Assembly: GCA_002869365.1 (NCBI GenBank)
Contig: PKTA01000039.1
Location: 20,326-84,325, forward strand
DNA length: 64,000 nt
Source: Marinilabiliales bacterium
Lineage (GTDB): Bacteria > Bacteroidota > Bacteroidia > Bacteroidales > F082
Direction: 5' to 3'
Position 1 is the first letter of the stretch. Every line of letters begins with the position of its first letter. Made by a program: the position numbers and the translations under genes. The notes beneath the pieces are model-generated. The model was not told the origin of the DNA, did no database searches, and saw only the letters and a program-made list of their open reading frames with translations. Below, in pieces: positions 33,332 through 44,097 of the stretch.

Positions 33332-34690
33332 TTATCTTGAAAAACTTGCGGCAAGGCCTCTAAAAAAATCTCCTCTATGTTCAAAGTTTTTAAACTTATC
33401 ATAGCTTGAGGCTGCTGGTGACAGAAGGCATATACTAGCTATTTTTGCTTTTGATTTTATAATAAGAAAGGCTTCCTCCAAATTATTTGCTACATTAATT
33501 TTTTTCTCATCCACCCCCCTAGTTATCAACAAATTAAGTATCCTTCCTCCTGCTTTTCCCATAAATATTAAATTATTAACATCCGTTTTCATAAGATAAT
33601 CTGCCAGTATTGAATAATCAATACCCCTGTCGAAACCACCAAGTAACAAAGTATCAATTTTACCCAAAGTTTTAATAGCTTCTATAGTTGATTCAGGAAC
33701 AGTAGAAATACTATCGTTGTAAAACTTAACTCCGGAAAATTCACCTATAAATTCCAGTCGGTGGGGCAACGATTTAAATTTATTTAAATATTGCAAAATA
33801 TCATCTATGGCAATTCCTGTTTCATTCAGGCTAAGAACTGCAGCCATAACATTGAGCCAGTTATGCGTGCCTTTAATTTTTAGATTATTGCAATTAAAAC
33901 TTTGTCTAATTCCATTTTTAACAAAAACGATTTTTTCGCCCTCGATGAAGGCATTATTATTTGATTCCAGGCCAAAACTTAAAGTTTTTCCATTAATTAA
34001 ATCCTTTGTAATCAGTTTTTTATTGATAACGGTGCTGCCATCTTTTGTTTGAAATTTTATAATATTAAATTTGGCATTAGCATAGGATTCAAAGTTTGTA
34101 AAATAATCCAGATGTTCAGGAAATATATTCAATAATACAGCAACTTTTGGAGAAGTTTTTATACTCTCCAGTTGATGTGCAGATAACTCGTAAACAATTA
34201 TGGTATCTTCATCGATACCCTTTATACTGTTGAAGGCAGGTTTCCCAATATTACCGAGCAAAACTGATTTCTTATTTAATTTTTGCAATAAAAAATAAAT
34301 CAAACTCGAAGTTGTACTCTTACCTTTAGTACCGGTAACACCAATTACTTGATTATGATAAAAATCTAAAAATAAAGAGGTTTGCGAACTTACTTCTGTA
34401 TTTGGAGATATCAGAGCATTTCTCAGGTTAACACCAGGAGATTTTATTATAAAATCAAACCTATTAAGGTTGTTTAAATAATCATCTCCAAAAAAAAGAT
34501 TAGACTCAGGATATTTTGATAGCAATTGGTCATTTTTTAGATCCTTATTGGCATCAGCAATACTAATATCTACTTCCGGCAGATACTTATCCAAAAACTC
34601 CAGCGTCGACCTGCCTTCTTTTCCAAAGCCAAGTATAAGGACTTTTTTAGACTCTAAAACCGATTTCAGATATTCAATCATAGATTGCAT
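33332..34690 (-). CDS. murD: UDP-N-acetylmuramoyl-L-alanine:glutamate ligase (MurD or MurD2 type)
   Basis: Mur ligase of 452 residues that adds glutamate to UDP-MurNAc-L-Ala. Landmarks: VLILGFGKEGRSTLEFL at the N-terminus, the ATP P-loop VIGVTGTKGKSTTSSLIYFLL, NIFPEHLDYF, KGTHNWLNVMAAVLSL, YNDSISTVPESTIEAI and the C-terminal LLLGGFDRGIDY, plus LLSPAASSYDKFKNFEHRGDFF typical of MurD. The ATG may be 34690 or 34681 (MIEYLK). It overlaps the MurL-like gene by up to 17 bases (ATGATTGA junction). In organisms with MurL the partner ligase (MurD2) uses L-Glu instead of D-Glu; which amino acid this enzyme takes is not decidable by eye. Confidence 0.88.
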   Translation of the reverse strand: MQSMIEYLKSVLESKKVLILGFGKEGRSTLEFLDKYLPEVDISIADANKDLKNDQLLSKYPESNLFFGDDYLNNLNRFDFIIKSPGVNLRNALISPNTEVSSQTSLFLDFYHNQVIGVTGTKGKSTTSSLIYFLLQKLNKKSVLLGNIGKPAFNSIKGIDEDTIIVYELSAHQLESIKTSPKVAVLLNIFPEHLDYFTNFESYANAKFNIIKFQTKDGSTVINKKLITKDLINGKTLSFGLESNNNAFIEGEKIVFVKNGIRQSFNCNNLKIKGTHNWLNVMAAVLSLNETGIAIDDILQYLNKFKSLPHRLEFIGEFSGVKFYNDSISTVPESTIEAIKTLGKIDTLLLGGFDRGIDYSILADYLMKTDVNNLIFMGKAGGRILNLLITRGVDEKKINVANNLEEAFLIIKSKAKIASICLLSPAASSYDKFKNFEHRGDFFRGLAASFSR

Positions 34691-36047
34691 TTTTTAATAT
34701 TTGAAGAAACCTTTCGGGCACATTATGTTTATCATTAAAAGCAGCAACTAACTCATTAATAGAAATTTCATTGTCTCCTATTAAGCCCTTAACTGAGGTT
34801 AATATATTATTTTCTGTTTTGAATTCTGTATGTAATAATAAATTCTTTATTGATGCTCTTACTTCCGTAATTGTACCCACACATTCGAAAGGTTTAATTT
34901 CTGATACACCACTTAATTCGTGCAAAGTTTTTATTAAATCATTATCTGATAGCAATTCCTTATCAAAGATTTTTATAAGAGTTTTTTTATCCAAAAAGGG
35001 TGATAAAATAAGATATGTAAAAAGACATTTAGGACAACTGCCACACCATTTATCTTCTTTACTACCAACATTGCAACTCCTAAAACTTTCAAAGTGCCAT
35101 GGGAATTTTGAAAACAAATAGGCTATTTGAATTTCATTTAACAGACGCAGAAAACTAAAATATTTTAGTTTGTTGTTGATATATTTTACAATGTAATAAT
35201 TGAAGTTATTTTCAAATTCAAATGATTTTGAATACTGATGGTTAATATTTGTTCCTGGAACAGTACTCTCATTAGCACTATTTTCATTGGAAAGAGCAAT
35301 ATTTCCAACACCGTTCAGGCATGCGAGTAAAACATTTGTAAATCCTAGTAGTGCAGAAAATGGTGTATGTCCATTTAAAAAACCTTTATCATTTAAAACC
35401 AGCAGTTGCTTGTCAATTCTTCTGTTAACAACAAAATTATTATCAACCTTCAAGTCTGCATTATTTATTGTCCTAATCCTTGCCGGATTTGGATTTAGCA
35501 TCATAGGGTAAACATCAACTCCGGCATTTTTAAGCACTTCCAAACTAACTATTGAATCCTTACCTCCTCCAACTGGAACTATTACTTTCTTAAAATCCAA
35601 ATTAAAGTTATCGCACTCTGTAGAACTACCAAAACTTTCTATATCCACAAAATCATCCTGATTTACTATTATTGAATTCAAATAGAAAAACTCACCTAAT
35701 CCATTGAAATATAAGTTTTTCCACCAATTCACCTGATCTAGGTTAAGTTTATGTGGACGAATGATTATTCTTTTTGGACATGCGGCTTTCCAATAACTAA
35801 TTAACTCTATCATTCCAATATTAAAAACCAGATTATTTAATTTACCCTTATATATTTCTGATATATCGAAACTATCCGGAATTACAAAACTTATTCTTGG
35901 ATTAAAATCGTGCTTATTGGATAAATTAAAATTATATTTTATATTTAATTTCCGATCTTCAACATTAATTTCATAACTTTGATATTCAAAGAAGTCGTAT
36001 TCTTTTCGGAAATTGATATATTTGGTATTATTGTTCTTTCTCTTCAA
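34674..36047 (-). CDS. murL: Probable UDP-MurNAc-L-Ala-L-Glu epimerase (MurL-like)
   Basis: MurL (EC 5.1.1.23) converts UDP-MurNAc-L-Ala-L-Glu to the D-Glu form in an ATP-dependent reaction, bypassing glutamate racemase. The 457-residue protein shows a PP-loop-like motif (IVPVGGGKDSIVSLEVL, K163), GHTPFSALLGFTNVLLA, ALSNENSANESTVPGTNINHQ, HFESFRSCN and CGSCPKCLFTYLIL, the pattern I associate with MurL rather than with asparagine synthase or tRNA-modifying PP-loop enzymes. The strongest support is context: its stop overlaps the start of murD. The sequence begins with a beta-rich N-terminal domain. Alternative: an unrelated PP-loop enzyme coupled to murD. Confidence 0.68.
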   Translation of the reverse strand: MKRKNNNTKYINFRKEYDFFEYQSYEINVEDRKLNIKYNFNLSNKHDFNPRISFVIPDSFDISEIYKGKLNNLVFNIGMIELISYWKAACPKRIIIRPHKLNLDQVNWWKNLYFNGLGEFFYLNSIIVNQDDFVDIESFGSSTECDNFNLDFKKVIVPVGGGKDSIVSLEVLKNAGVDVYPMMLNPNPARIRTINNADLKVDNNFVVNRRIDKQLLVLNDKGFLNGHTPFSALLGFTNVLLACLNGVGNIALSNENSANESTVPGTNINHQYSKSFEFENNFNYYIVKYINNKLKYFSFLRLLNEIQIAYLFSKFPWHFESFRSCNVGSKEDKWCGSCPKCLFTYLILSPFLDKKTLIKIFDKELLSDNDLIKTLHELSGVSEIKPFECVGTITEVRASIKNLLLHTEFKTENNILTSVKGLIGDNEISINELVAAFNDKHNVPERFLQILKNAIYD

Positions 36048-36095
36048 CTTATGGTACGTTTTTTGAGGAAATTTTTTGTAAAATTAAATTAAATA

Positions 36096-36686
36096 ATGAA
36101 AGATATTAACAGATTAGTACAAATTAAAAGTAATAATTTAAAACCTAAAGCAGGAAGGCTTTTAATATCGGAGCCTTTTATGGGTGATTATTATTTTGGA
36201 AGGTCTGTAGTACTTTTAGTTGAACATAATGATGAAGGATCGTTTGGAGTTGTGTTAAATAAATTAATTGAAGCTCCAATAAATGATGTACTTAAGGGGC
36301 TTCCTCCCTTTGATTCGAAGATATATTTAGGAGGGCCTGTAGATACATCATCTACTTTCTATATCCATAGTTTAGGAAATAAAATAGAAGGTTCTGTGGA
36401 AATTGGTAACGGCTTATACTGGGGTGGTGACATTGAAATTATAAAAGAAATGATACTGCTTAACCAGTTAAACTCCAGTAATATACGCTTTTTTATTGGT
36501 TATAGTGGATGGGAAGCAAATCAGCTGGAAGGTGAATTGGAAAGTAATTCATGGATAGTAAGCACTGATACTAATAAATCGATACTAAATATGCCCATCA
36601 AAGATATGTGGAAGACCATTTTGCAAAATATGGGTTCTATATATAATTACTGGTCGAAATTCCCAATCGACCCCGGCATGAACTAA
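36096..36686 (+). CDS. yqgE: YqgE/AlgH family protein (UPF0301)
   Basis: A 196-residue protein with the family start KAGRLLISEPFMGDYYFGRSVVLLVEHNDEGSFGVVLNK, then IYLGGPVDTSSTFYIHS and FFIGYSGWEANQLEGELESNSWIV. The family is widespread and its molecular role is unsettled (once named for alginate regulation in Pseudomonas). Divergent from the MurL-like gene with 48 bases between the start codons. Confidence 0.92.
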   Translation: MKDINRLVQIKSNNLKPKAGRLLISEPFMGDYYFGRSVVLLVEHNDEGSFGVVLNKLIEAPINDVLKGLPPFDSKIYLGGPVDTSSTFYIHSLGNKIEGSVEIGNGLYWGGDIEIIKEMILLNQLNSSNIRFFIGYSGWEANQLEGELESNSWIVSTDTNKSILNMPIKDMWKTILQNMGSIYNYWSKFPIDPGMN

Positions 36687-36754
36687 GGAATTAAAAAAAT
36701 TCCCAGGATTTTAAAATAGCTTCTTATAAAAAATATTTTATTTGCAAAAAACCT

Positions 36755-36762
36755 TATCTTTG
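36755..36762 (+). promoter_or_regulatory. Candidate -7 element (TATCTTTG) of the kinase/CheR/CheB operon
   Basis: TATCTTTG is an exact TAnnTTTG match 35 bases before the ATG at 36798. The TTTG at 36741 is 10 bases away, too close to act as the -33 box. Confidence 0.45.
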
Positions 36763-36797
36763 CTTTAAGTGATATTGCAATTAAATATGTTATTTAT

Positions 36798-38825
36798 ATG
36801 ACCAGCAAGGAAAGTTATAAGATTCTTATAGTTGACGACAGACCTGAAAACCTTCTTACTCTTGAAGGAATTCTGGAAAGCCCGGAGTTGCAAATAATAA
36901 AGGCCGGTTCTGGTAATGAGGCTCTTGGACTATTGCTGGAACATAAGTTCGCTTTGGTATTGATGGATGTTCAAATGCCGGGAATGGATGGATTTGAAAC
37001 CGCTGAAATTATGAGAAGTAATGATCGGACAAAAAACATCCCTATAATTTTTGTAACTGCAATTAGCAAACAAAGACGACATATTTTTAAAGGTTACGAA
37101 ACAGGTGCCGTCGACTATTTATATAAGCCACTTGACCTGGAAATTCTGCAAAGTAAAATAAAAGCTTTTGTCGAGTTCTTTAAACATCGTCAGGCTCTTG
37201 AACAAGCCACCGAAAAACTTTCGGAAACCGTTAAAGAACTGGAAAAGGCAAAAATTGAAGCAGAAGAAGCCACCAAGGCAAAAAGTAATTTTCTTGCCTC
37301 CATGAGTCATGAAATAAGAACTCCATTGAATGGAATAATTGGAATGGCCGACCTGGGACTGATGGATGAAGAACTTTCGGAATTACAGGCAGAAAGGTTT
37401 GGGGATATAAAAAATTCGGGACAAACATTATTGGAAATAATAAACGATATTCTGGATTTATCAAAAATTGAAGCCGATAAATTAGAATTGGAAGAAATTG
37501 ATTTAAGCATTAGGACTCTAGTTGAAAAAATATTCAACACCTTGTGCATAAGCGCTTATGAAAGTGGTAACGAATTAGTTTGCAATATTGATCCCGATAT
37601 GCCTGATAATATCATAGGCGACCCACTCCGATTGCGACAAATACTCATCAATTTGCTTAACAACGCTATAAAGTTTACACAAAACGGAACAATTACACTA
37701 AACATCATCCAACTCGATTTAATAGAAGAGCAAATCAGAATTAAATTCGAAGTAATTGATAGTGGTGTTGGCATTTCGAAAGAAAATGCTGAAACTTTAT
37801 TTGATTCATATAAACAGGCATCTTCCGACATAACCCGTAAACATGGAGGAACGGGTTTAGGCCTCAATATTTCACAAAAACTTGTGAATAAAATGGGTGG
37901 AAAAATTGAAATTGATAGTGAAGTAGGAAAAGGCAGCAACTTCTTTTTCTCCTTAAACCTTCTTACTGGTGAAATTAATGAGAATGAAGATAAACTAAGC
38001 CTTCCAAAAAAACCAAGTAGTTATAATATTCTTATTGTTGAAGACCATGAAGGAACCTCTGATTCTATCGAAAGACAACTGAATCACTGGAAATTTAAAT
38101 ATAAGTCGGTTGAAAGTGTTGAAATGGCCATCCAAATGATGAACGCAATGGACTTTGATTTGATTTTGATAGATTTTGAATTATCAAATATTACAGGTGA
38201 CAAATCCATTGAAAAACTTCAAAACGAATTCCCTGACAAAAAGTTTAATGTAATTTTTCTTACACCTCTTAAGTCGAAAATTGAAGTCGACAAATTGAAG
38301 AAAACAGAAATGTTCTCCTTCATGACAAAACCTGTTATAAAACATAATTTGAAAAGGAAATTAGAGTTTACTTTAGGAGGAACCGAAGCCAAAGAAGACA
38401 TTACAAAAAAATCAAATAAAAAGAAGCAACTCACAAAATTAGATTACGAGAAAATACATGTATTGATTGCTGAAGATCAGATAATTAACATGAAAATTGT
38501 TACTCAGTTATTGAATAGAAAAGGAATTAAGTTTACTGAAGCTACAAATGGTGCAATAGCAGTAGAAGAATATAAAAAGAACAACGGCAAATATCATATG
38601 ATACTTATGGATGTTCAAATGCCGGAAATGGACGGACTTGAAGCCACATCTGCCATACGCGAACTGGAGTCATCTAATGGGAAACATATTCCTATTATAG
38701 CAATGACCGCCCATGCCATGGTTGGCGATAAGGAAAAATTCATTGGTGCCGGTATGGATGACTATCTGTCGAAACCTGTTAATCCTGACGACCTTTATTC
38801 CACTATTGAGAAATACTTAAAATAA
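36798..38825 (+). CDS. Receiver-kinase-receiver-receiver hybrid histidine kinase
   Basis: A 675-residue cytosolic protein. Order: receiver 1 (D57 in [12 protein letters not shown]), a coiled-coil linker (about 130-165), HisKA with H171 in [20 protein letters not shown], HATPase_c ([25 protein letters not shown]), receiver 2 ([19 protein letters not shown], an unusual, degenerate receiver lacking the usual MP after the Asp), and receiver 3 ([31 protein letters not shown]). An N-terminal receiver means it can take phosphate from another kinase, probably the next gene. It starts a four-gene set with the long kinase, CheR and CheB. Confidence 0.93.
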   Translation: MTSKESYKILIVDDRPENLLTLEGILESPELQIIKAGSGNEALGLLLEHKFALVLMDVQMPGMDGFETAEIMRSNDRTKNIPIIFVTAISKQRRHIFKGYETGAVDYLYKPLDLEILQSKIKAFVEFFKHRQALEQATEKLSETVKELEKAKIEAEEATKAKSNFLASMSHEIRTPLNGIIGMADLGLMDEELSELQAERFGDIKNSGQTLLEIINDILDLSKIEADKLELEEIDLSIRTLVEKIFNTLCISAYESGNELVCNIDPDMPDNIIGDPLRLRQILINLLNNAIKFTQNGTITLNIIQLDLIEEQIRIKFEVIDSGVGISKENAETLFDSYKQASSDITRKHGGTGLGLNISQKLVNKMGGKIEIDSEVGKGSNFFFSLNLLTGEINENEDKLSLPKKPSSYNILIVEDHEGTSDSIERQLNHWKFKYKSVESVEMAIQMMNAMDFDLILIDFELSNITGDKSIEKLQNEFPDKKFNVIFLTPLKSKIEVDKLKKTEMFSFMTKPVIKHNLKRKLEFTLGGTEAKEDITKKSNKKKQLTKLDYEKIHVLIAEDQIINMKIVTQLLNRKGIKFTEATNGAIAVEEYKKNNGKYHMILMDVQMPEMDGLEATSAIRELESSNGKHIPIIAMTAHAMVGDKEKFIGAGMDDYLSKPVNPDDLYSTIEKYLK

Positions 38826-38841
38826 TTTCTAAAATCACCAA

Positions 38842-41800
38842 ATGGAAAAGAAATACCTAGATTATAACGAATCTAACTCGTGGGAAAGACTTAAACACAC
38901 ACTCAAATCATGGAAGTACATAGGAGTAGGTAAATCCATGTTAATTTGGTTTTTAGCAATTTCTTTTGTTCCTCTGGCAACGGTTGGTTATATAAATTAT
39001 CTGAAAGCTTATCAAGGTTTAACAGTTGTTGCTGATAAATCACTGAAATCTTCTTCACAACTGCGATTGAGATATTTGAATACTTACTTTGAAGAAGCCT
39101 CCTACTTTTTAGAAATTACAAGTACATCAGGTTCACAAAAAATATATTTCAACCAACTGATTGAACAATTTAAAAATTCGAATTTAACTGCTAAAGAATT
39201 TGTTTCAGGTGAAGAGTGGGTAAAAATAACATCCAAACAGATAGATGACTTTCGCACTACGCTCAAAAAAAAGGATTTTTATAATTTCTTATTCATCAAC
39301 CTGAATGGAGATGTTATTTTCTCTGTTAAAAAAGAAAGAATACTGGGATCTAATATTTTTTCAGGCTTATTCCTGGACACAAAATTTTCGAAAACAGTTA
39401 CAAAAGCCCTTGAGGAAGACAGAACATATTTTTCGGACCTTGAAGTTTTTGAACCAAGTATGGGTATAATTTCAGGTTTTTTTATAAATACTTTAAAAAA
39501 TACTGATGGACAGGTTATAGGTATAGTTGCTTTACAAATAACAGAAAATGAAATTAATAAAATGCTACAGCATGATGCTGGTTATGGCGAAACCGGTCAG
39601 GCATATATCGTTGGCAAAGATCTGTACTTAAGATCAACTCAGAAGTATGGAAGTGAAAATGAAGTACTAAGTAAGAAAATTGAAAACGATAAAACAAAGC
39701 TTTGGAAAGATTATTTAATTCATAGAGATAACAAAAAATACCTAATAGAGAACGAGTTAGAGGAAGAAACAGGATCAAATTATGATACTGACGGCACCGG
39801 TAGATTTGTTTTGGGGATATATCGAAATATCGACTATTTAGAAAAATTTGGCGTTAACTGGGCTCTTATCGAGGAGATAGACCATGAGGAAGCATTTGTT
39901 AATGCGAGAGAACTGTCGGATATTGTAAAAGTATCATTTATAATTACGATATTAATCGTATTACTTATTTCTATTTTAGTCACAAGGTGGTTTGTAAATC
40001 CAATCAAACAGTTATCCTCCTGGGGGAAACAGGTTGCCATTGGAAAGCTGAACACTGTAATAATAAAAGCACCTGAAAACGAAATAGGTGACATGAGTTC
40101 TACTTTTAATAGGCTTGTAAATTCCTTAAAATCATATGCTGACGTTGCAAAGTCGATGGCCAAAGGAGATTTTAGTGAAAAGGTTGAGATAAGAAGTGAA
40201 GACGATGTATTGGGCCAATCGATGAACCAAATGGTTGAAAGTTTTGTTTCTGTTGTAAATCAGGCAAACAGTATTGCAAAAGGCGATTATTCCACAGAAA
40301 TAAAACCCCGAAGCGAAAATGATTCACTTGGGAAGGCATTATTTAAAATGACCAGCACGCTTCGTGAAAACTCAATAGAAATAAAAAGACAGGATTGGCT
40401 GAAAACCGGGTATAATAAACTTGCCGATACCATTAAAGGTATAAATGCGGTTAAAACTCTGTCTGAAAGAATCTTAGATTTTTACTGCAATTACTTAAAT
40501 GCTCACATTGGATTATTATATATCGTTGATAAAGAACAATTAAAACTAACTGGCACCTGGGGCATCTCTGAAGATAATAAATTTGTAAAGAAAAAAATAA
40601 GCCCCGGAGAAGGTATTATTGGTCAGGTTTTCAAAACCTCTGAATCCTTAATTATCGAAAATAACACCGAAGATAACTTACCTGAAGTTAATTATGGTTC
40701 TGAGGAAAAAAAACTTGCGACTTATGTTTACTACCCTCTTACTCATGAAAAGCAACTAGTTGCTGTATTAGCCTTGGGAATGACTGAGAAAATTGATGAC
40801 GTACAAACTGAATTTATTGAAAATTCTATTAAAGATATTGCAATTACCCTTGTTACCTTGCAGTCGCATATAAAAGTAAAAGAATTACTGAAACAAACAC
40901 AAGAACAAGCTCATGAACTAGAAGTTCAGCAAGAAGAATTAAAACAAACAAACGAGGAACTACAAGAACAAACTAATGCATTAAAGGTTTCAGAGGAAAA
41001 TCTTCAGGCACAGAAAGAAGAACTCAAAGTGACCAATGAGGAACTAGAGGAGAGATCGAAAGCCCTTGAAATACAAAGAGATGCCATTAGAAGAAAAAAT
41101 AAGGAACTAGAGTTAGCCAGAGTTGAGATTGAAAATAAAGCTAAAGACATTGCAAGGGCAAGCCAGTATAAATCAGAGTTTCTGGCCAATATGTCGCATG
41201 AGTTACGAACTCCATTGAACAGTATAATAGTTTTATCACAATTACTTGCCGAGAATAAAAGAACCCATCTCGATGAAAAGGAGATGCAATATGCGGCAAC
41301 TATTAACTCATCAGGAAACGACCTTCTGGACTTGATTAACGATATACTCGATTTGTCGAAAGTAGAATCAGGAAATATAGAGTTAAATATTGAACGACTA
41401 TATCTTCAGGATTTACAACAATTTGTGAAAATAAGCTTTAAACCTCTGTTGGATAAAAAAGGTCTAGAACTTGAGTTTAACGATAAATCAGGAAAACTGG
41501 ATTTTATAGAAACAGATGTACAGAGGTTGCAGCAAATAGTTAAAAACCTGTTTTCAAACGCCATAAAATTTACTGAAACAGGCAAAATCAGCCTCAACAT
41601 TAAATATCCTGCAAAAGGTATAAAACTAACCAATGATAAAATTGATAAATCGCAATCGGTAGTCATTACAGTTGAAGATACAGGAATAGGTATTCCAAAA
41701 GACAAACAGAAATTTATTTTTGAGGCATTTAAACAAGCTGATGGAACCACAAGCAGAAAGTATGGCGGTACAGGATTGGGATTAAGTATTTCGAGAAATT

Positions 41801-43239
41801 TTGCCAGTTTGCTGGGAGGTGAAATGATACTTGAAAGTGAGGAAGGAAAAGGATCTTCATTCTCTATTGTATTACCTGTGAAATTTAATGATACCGATGA
41901 GGATATTAATAATGACAAATCAATAAGCGATCAAAAAGTTTCAAATGTTATTAATGAAAACTCTTTTGGGACGACCAAAGACAATAAAGACCAAAGCAAA
42001 ACAACGGTTTCTAAAAATGTTGAAATATCTGTAAAAGATGATAAGGAAATACTGGAAGAGGGTGACAAACTTATTTTAATAATCGAGGATGATTATAATT
42101 TTGCCAGCGTACTGCTTAGTTTAGCACATGATCACGGTTTTAAGGGGCTAATTGCTTTGGATGGTGAAACAGGCCTGTATTACGCTGATTATTACACTCC
42201 TAAGGCAATAGTTCTGGATATAGGTTTGCCTGGTATTGATGGATATCAAGTAATGGAGAAACTAAAAACTAATGCCAAAACAAGGCATATACCAGTACAC
42301 TTCATATCTGCGGCAGACAGGAATATTGATGCTTTCAAGATGGGAGCAATTGGTTATCTTACAAAACCGGCCAAAAAAGAAGCAATAGAAAAAGTTTTTG
42401 GCAAAATAGAGAGTTTGATTGCCAAACCGGTTAAAAAATTACTTGTAGTTGAAGATGAGGCAATAATGCGTAAAAGTATTATTGAACTAATGAAGGGGGA
42501 GAACATTGAAATTACGGAAATTGAAAAAGGTAAAGAGGCTATAGAATTACTTAAAAACCAAACATTCGACTGTATGATCCTTGATTTAGGTTTAGAAGAT
42601 ATTACGGGTTTTGAATTACTGGAAGAACTTGGATCCAATGATATAGCAAGCGATTTACCAATTGTAATTTATACTGGTAAAGAATTAAGCAAAAAGGAAA
42701 ACGACACACTCCAAAAATATTCTCAAAGCATAATTTTAAAAGGAGCACATTCATTCGAAAGATTGCTTGCTGAAACAACACTCTTTTTACATCAGGTTGA
42801 ATCGAATTTACCTAGTGAGAAGAGAAAAATGTTAGAAACTATTCATGGAAAAGAAAATATTCTTGACGGTAAAACAATTCTTGTTGTAGACGATGATATG
42901 AGAAATGTTTTTGCTCTTTCAAGTTTGCTTGAAAGCAATAATGCAAAAGTAATTGTTGGGAAAAACGGGAAGGAAGGCATTGAGCAATTAGAAAAAAACA
43001 ATAATATTGACCTTGTATTAATGGACATTATGATGCCTGAAATGGATGGCTATGAAGCCATGAGGAGAATTAGAAAAGTGAATAAATGGAAAGACCTGCC
43101 TATAATTGCACTAACAGCAAAAGCGATGAAAGAAGATCGCCAGAAATGTTTGGATGCAGGAGCAAATGAATATTTATCAAAGCCTGTTGAAAAAGACAAA
43201 TTAATTTCACTTTTACGTGTTTGGCTATATAACAAGTAG
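38842..43239 (+). CDS. Large membrane hybrid histidine kinase (Cache-like, HAMPs, GAF, HK, three receivers)
   Basis: A 1465-residue inner-membrane protein. TM1 at about 33-53; a periplasmic Cache-like domain to about 370 (IISGFFINTLKNTDGQVIGIVALQI); TM2 at about 372-393; HAMP (NPIKQLSSWGKQVAIGKLNTVI) followed by two more HAMP-like units (VAKSMAKGDFSEKV and ANSIAKGDYSTEI); a GAF domain (about 530-670); a long Gln/Glu coiled coil; HisKA with H786 in MSHELRTPLNSIIVLSQLL; HATPase_c; then three receivers (VLDIGLPGIDGY; ILDLGLEDITGF; LMDIMMPEMDGY). The HAMP chain plus coiled coil is the layout of kinases coupled to CheR/CheB adaptation. It begins 16 bases after the previous kinase and 23 bases before cheR. 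Confidence 0.93.
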   Translation: MEKKYLDYNESNSWERLKHTLKSWKYIGVGKSMLIWFLAISFVPLATVGYINYLKAYQGLTVVADKSLKSSSQLRLRYLNTYFEEASYFLEITSTSGSQKIYFNQLIEQFKNSNLTAKEFVSGEEWVKITSKQIDDFRTTLKKKDFYNFLFINLNGDVIFSVKKERILGSNIFSGLFLDTKFSKTVTKALEEDRTYFSDLEVFEPSMGIISGFFINTLKNTDGQVIGIVALQITENEINKMLQHDAGYGETGQAYIVGKDLYLRSTQKYGSENEVLSKKIENDKTKLWKDYLIHRDNKKYLIENELEEETGSNYDTDGTGRFVLGIYRNIDYLEKFGVNWALIEEIDHEEAFVNARELSDIVKVSFIITILIVLLISILVTRWFVNPIKQLSSWGKQVAIGKLNTVIIKAPENEIGDMSSTFNRLVNSLKSYADVAKSMAKGDFSEKVEIRSEDDVLGQSMNQMVESFVSVVNQANSIAKGDYSTEIKPRSENDSLGKALFKMTSTLRENSIEIKRQDWLKTGYNKLADTIKGINAVKTLSERILDFYCNYLNAHIGLLYIVDKEQLKLTGTWGISEDNKFVKKKISPGEGIIGQVFKTSESLIIENNTEDNLPEVNYGSEEKKLATYVYYPLTHEKQLVAVLALGMTEKIDDVQTEFIENSIKDIAITLVTLQSHIKVKELLKQTQEQAHELEVQQEELKQTNEELQEQTNALKVSEENLQAQKEELKVTNEELEERSKALEIQRDAIRRKNKELELARVEIENKAKDIARASQYKSEFLANMSHELRTPLNSIIVLSQLLAENKRTHLDEKEMQYAATINSSGNDLLDLINDILDLSKVESGNIELNIERLYLQDLQQFVKISFKPLLDKKGLELEFNDKSGKLDFIETDVQRLQQIVKNLFSNAIKFTETGKISLNIKYPAKGIKLTNDKIDKSQSVVITVEDTGIGIPKDKQKFIFEAFKQADGTTSRKYGGTGLGLSISRNFASLLGGEMILESEEGKGSSFSIVLPVKFNDTDEDINNDKSISDQKVSNVINENSFGTTKDNKDQSKTTVSKNVEISVKDDKEILEEGDKLILIIEDDYNFASVLLSLAHDHGFKGLIALDGETGLYYADYYTPKAIVLDIGLPGIDGYQVMEKLKTNAKTRHIPVHFISAADRNIDAFKMGAIGYLTKPAKKEAIEKVFGKIESLIAKPVKKLLVVEDEAIMRKSIIELMKGENIEITEIEKGKEAIELLKNQTFDCMILDLGLEDITGFELLEELGSNDIASDLPIVIYTGKELSKKENDTLQKYSQSIILKGAHSFERLLAETTLFLHQVESNLPSEKRKMLETIHGKENILDGKTILVVDDDMRNVFALSSLLESNNAKVIVGKNGKEGIEQLEKNNNIDLVLMDIMMPEMDGYEAMRRIRKVNKWKDLPIIALTAKAMKEDRQKCLDAGANEYLSKPVEKDKLISLLRVWLYNK

Positions 43240-43262
43240 AGACTAAGCCTTTATACAACAAC

Positions 43263-44096
43263 ATGGATCTAAACGACAATAACAGAGAAAAGATTGAAGC
43301 AGACCTATTAATTGAGGCGGTAAAGAGATACTACGGTTATGATTTCAGCAATTATAGCAAAGCACATATTAAAAGGAGAATGTCTGTCTTTTTGTCGAAG
43401 CACAGATATGAAAGCATTTCGGAAATGCAGCATTATGTGTTGCATAACCCTAATATTTTTGAAGACTTTTTAAATAACTTCTCCATTAATGTTACTGAAA
43501 TGTTTCGTGATCCCGGTTTTTATAAAGATTTCAGAGAAAGTGTTATTCCCATTTTAAAAACATATCCTTATCTGAAAATTTGGATTGCAGGCTGTGCTAC
43601 CGGCGAAGAAGTTTATTCTTTCGCAATTATGTTACAAGAGGAAGGCCTTTTGGCAAGGTCTACAATTTATGCTACAGATTTTAACAGTAAAGCCTTACAA
43701 AAGGCTGGCAAAGCCATTTACAATATAGATACAATAAAGTCATATACTTCTAACTATCAGAAATCGGGTGGCAAATCTTCATTTTCTGATTATTATATGG
43801 CTAATTATAATTCTGTAATAATAAATAAATCGTTAAAGGAAAATGTAGTTTTTGCAGAACACAATCTTGTTACAGACGGAGTATTTACTGAGGCAAACCT
43901 TATTGTTTGTAGAAATGTGTTAATATATTTCGATCGCGATTTACAAGATAAGGTTCTGGCTTTATTCAATAATTCTTTGATACAAGGAGGTTACCTTGCT
44001 TTGGGAACAAAAGAAACAATACAATTTTCTGAAATCAATTCAAAATTCAGTACAATAAGTAAAGAAAATAAAATCTATAAAAAAACTTCCATTTAA
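43263..44096 (+). CDS. cheR: CheR-type protein-glutamate methyltransferase
   Basis: SAM-dependent methyltransferase of 277 residues that methylates glutamates of receptor helices. CheR N-terminal domain (KRYYGYDFSNYSKAHIKRRMSVFL) and the methyltransferase core (INVTEMFRDPGFYKDFRE; SAM-binding WIAGCATGEEVYSFAIML; IYATDFNSKALQKA; ANLIVCRNVLIYFDRDLQDKVLALF) are intact. Together with CheB it would set an adaptation level on the helical stalk of the adjoining kinase rather than of a classical MCP: no MCP, CheA or CheW gene is in the window. Confidence 0.93.
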   Translation: MDLNDNNREKIEADLLIEAVKRYYGYDFSNYSKAHIKRRMSVFLSKHRYESISEMQHYVLHNPNIFEDFLNNFSINVTEMFRDPGFYKDFRESVIPILKTYPYLKIWIAGCATGEEVYSFAIMLQEEGLLARSTIYATDFNSKALQKAGKAIYNIDTIKSYTSNYQKSGGKSSFSDYYMANYNSVIINKSLKENVVFAEHNLVTDGVFTEANLIVCRNVLIYFDRDLQDKVLALFNNSLIQGGYLALGTKETIQFSEINSKFSTISKENKIYKKTSI

Positions 44097-44097
44097 T

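Noticed and set aside
38157..38200. CheY-like receiver 2 of the first hybrid kinase as a functional phosphoacceptor
   Set aside because: An Asp is present (LILIDFELS) but the following residues differ from working receivers; I describe it as degenerate and do not claim phosphorylation.
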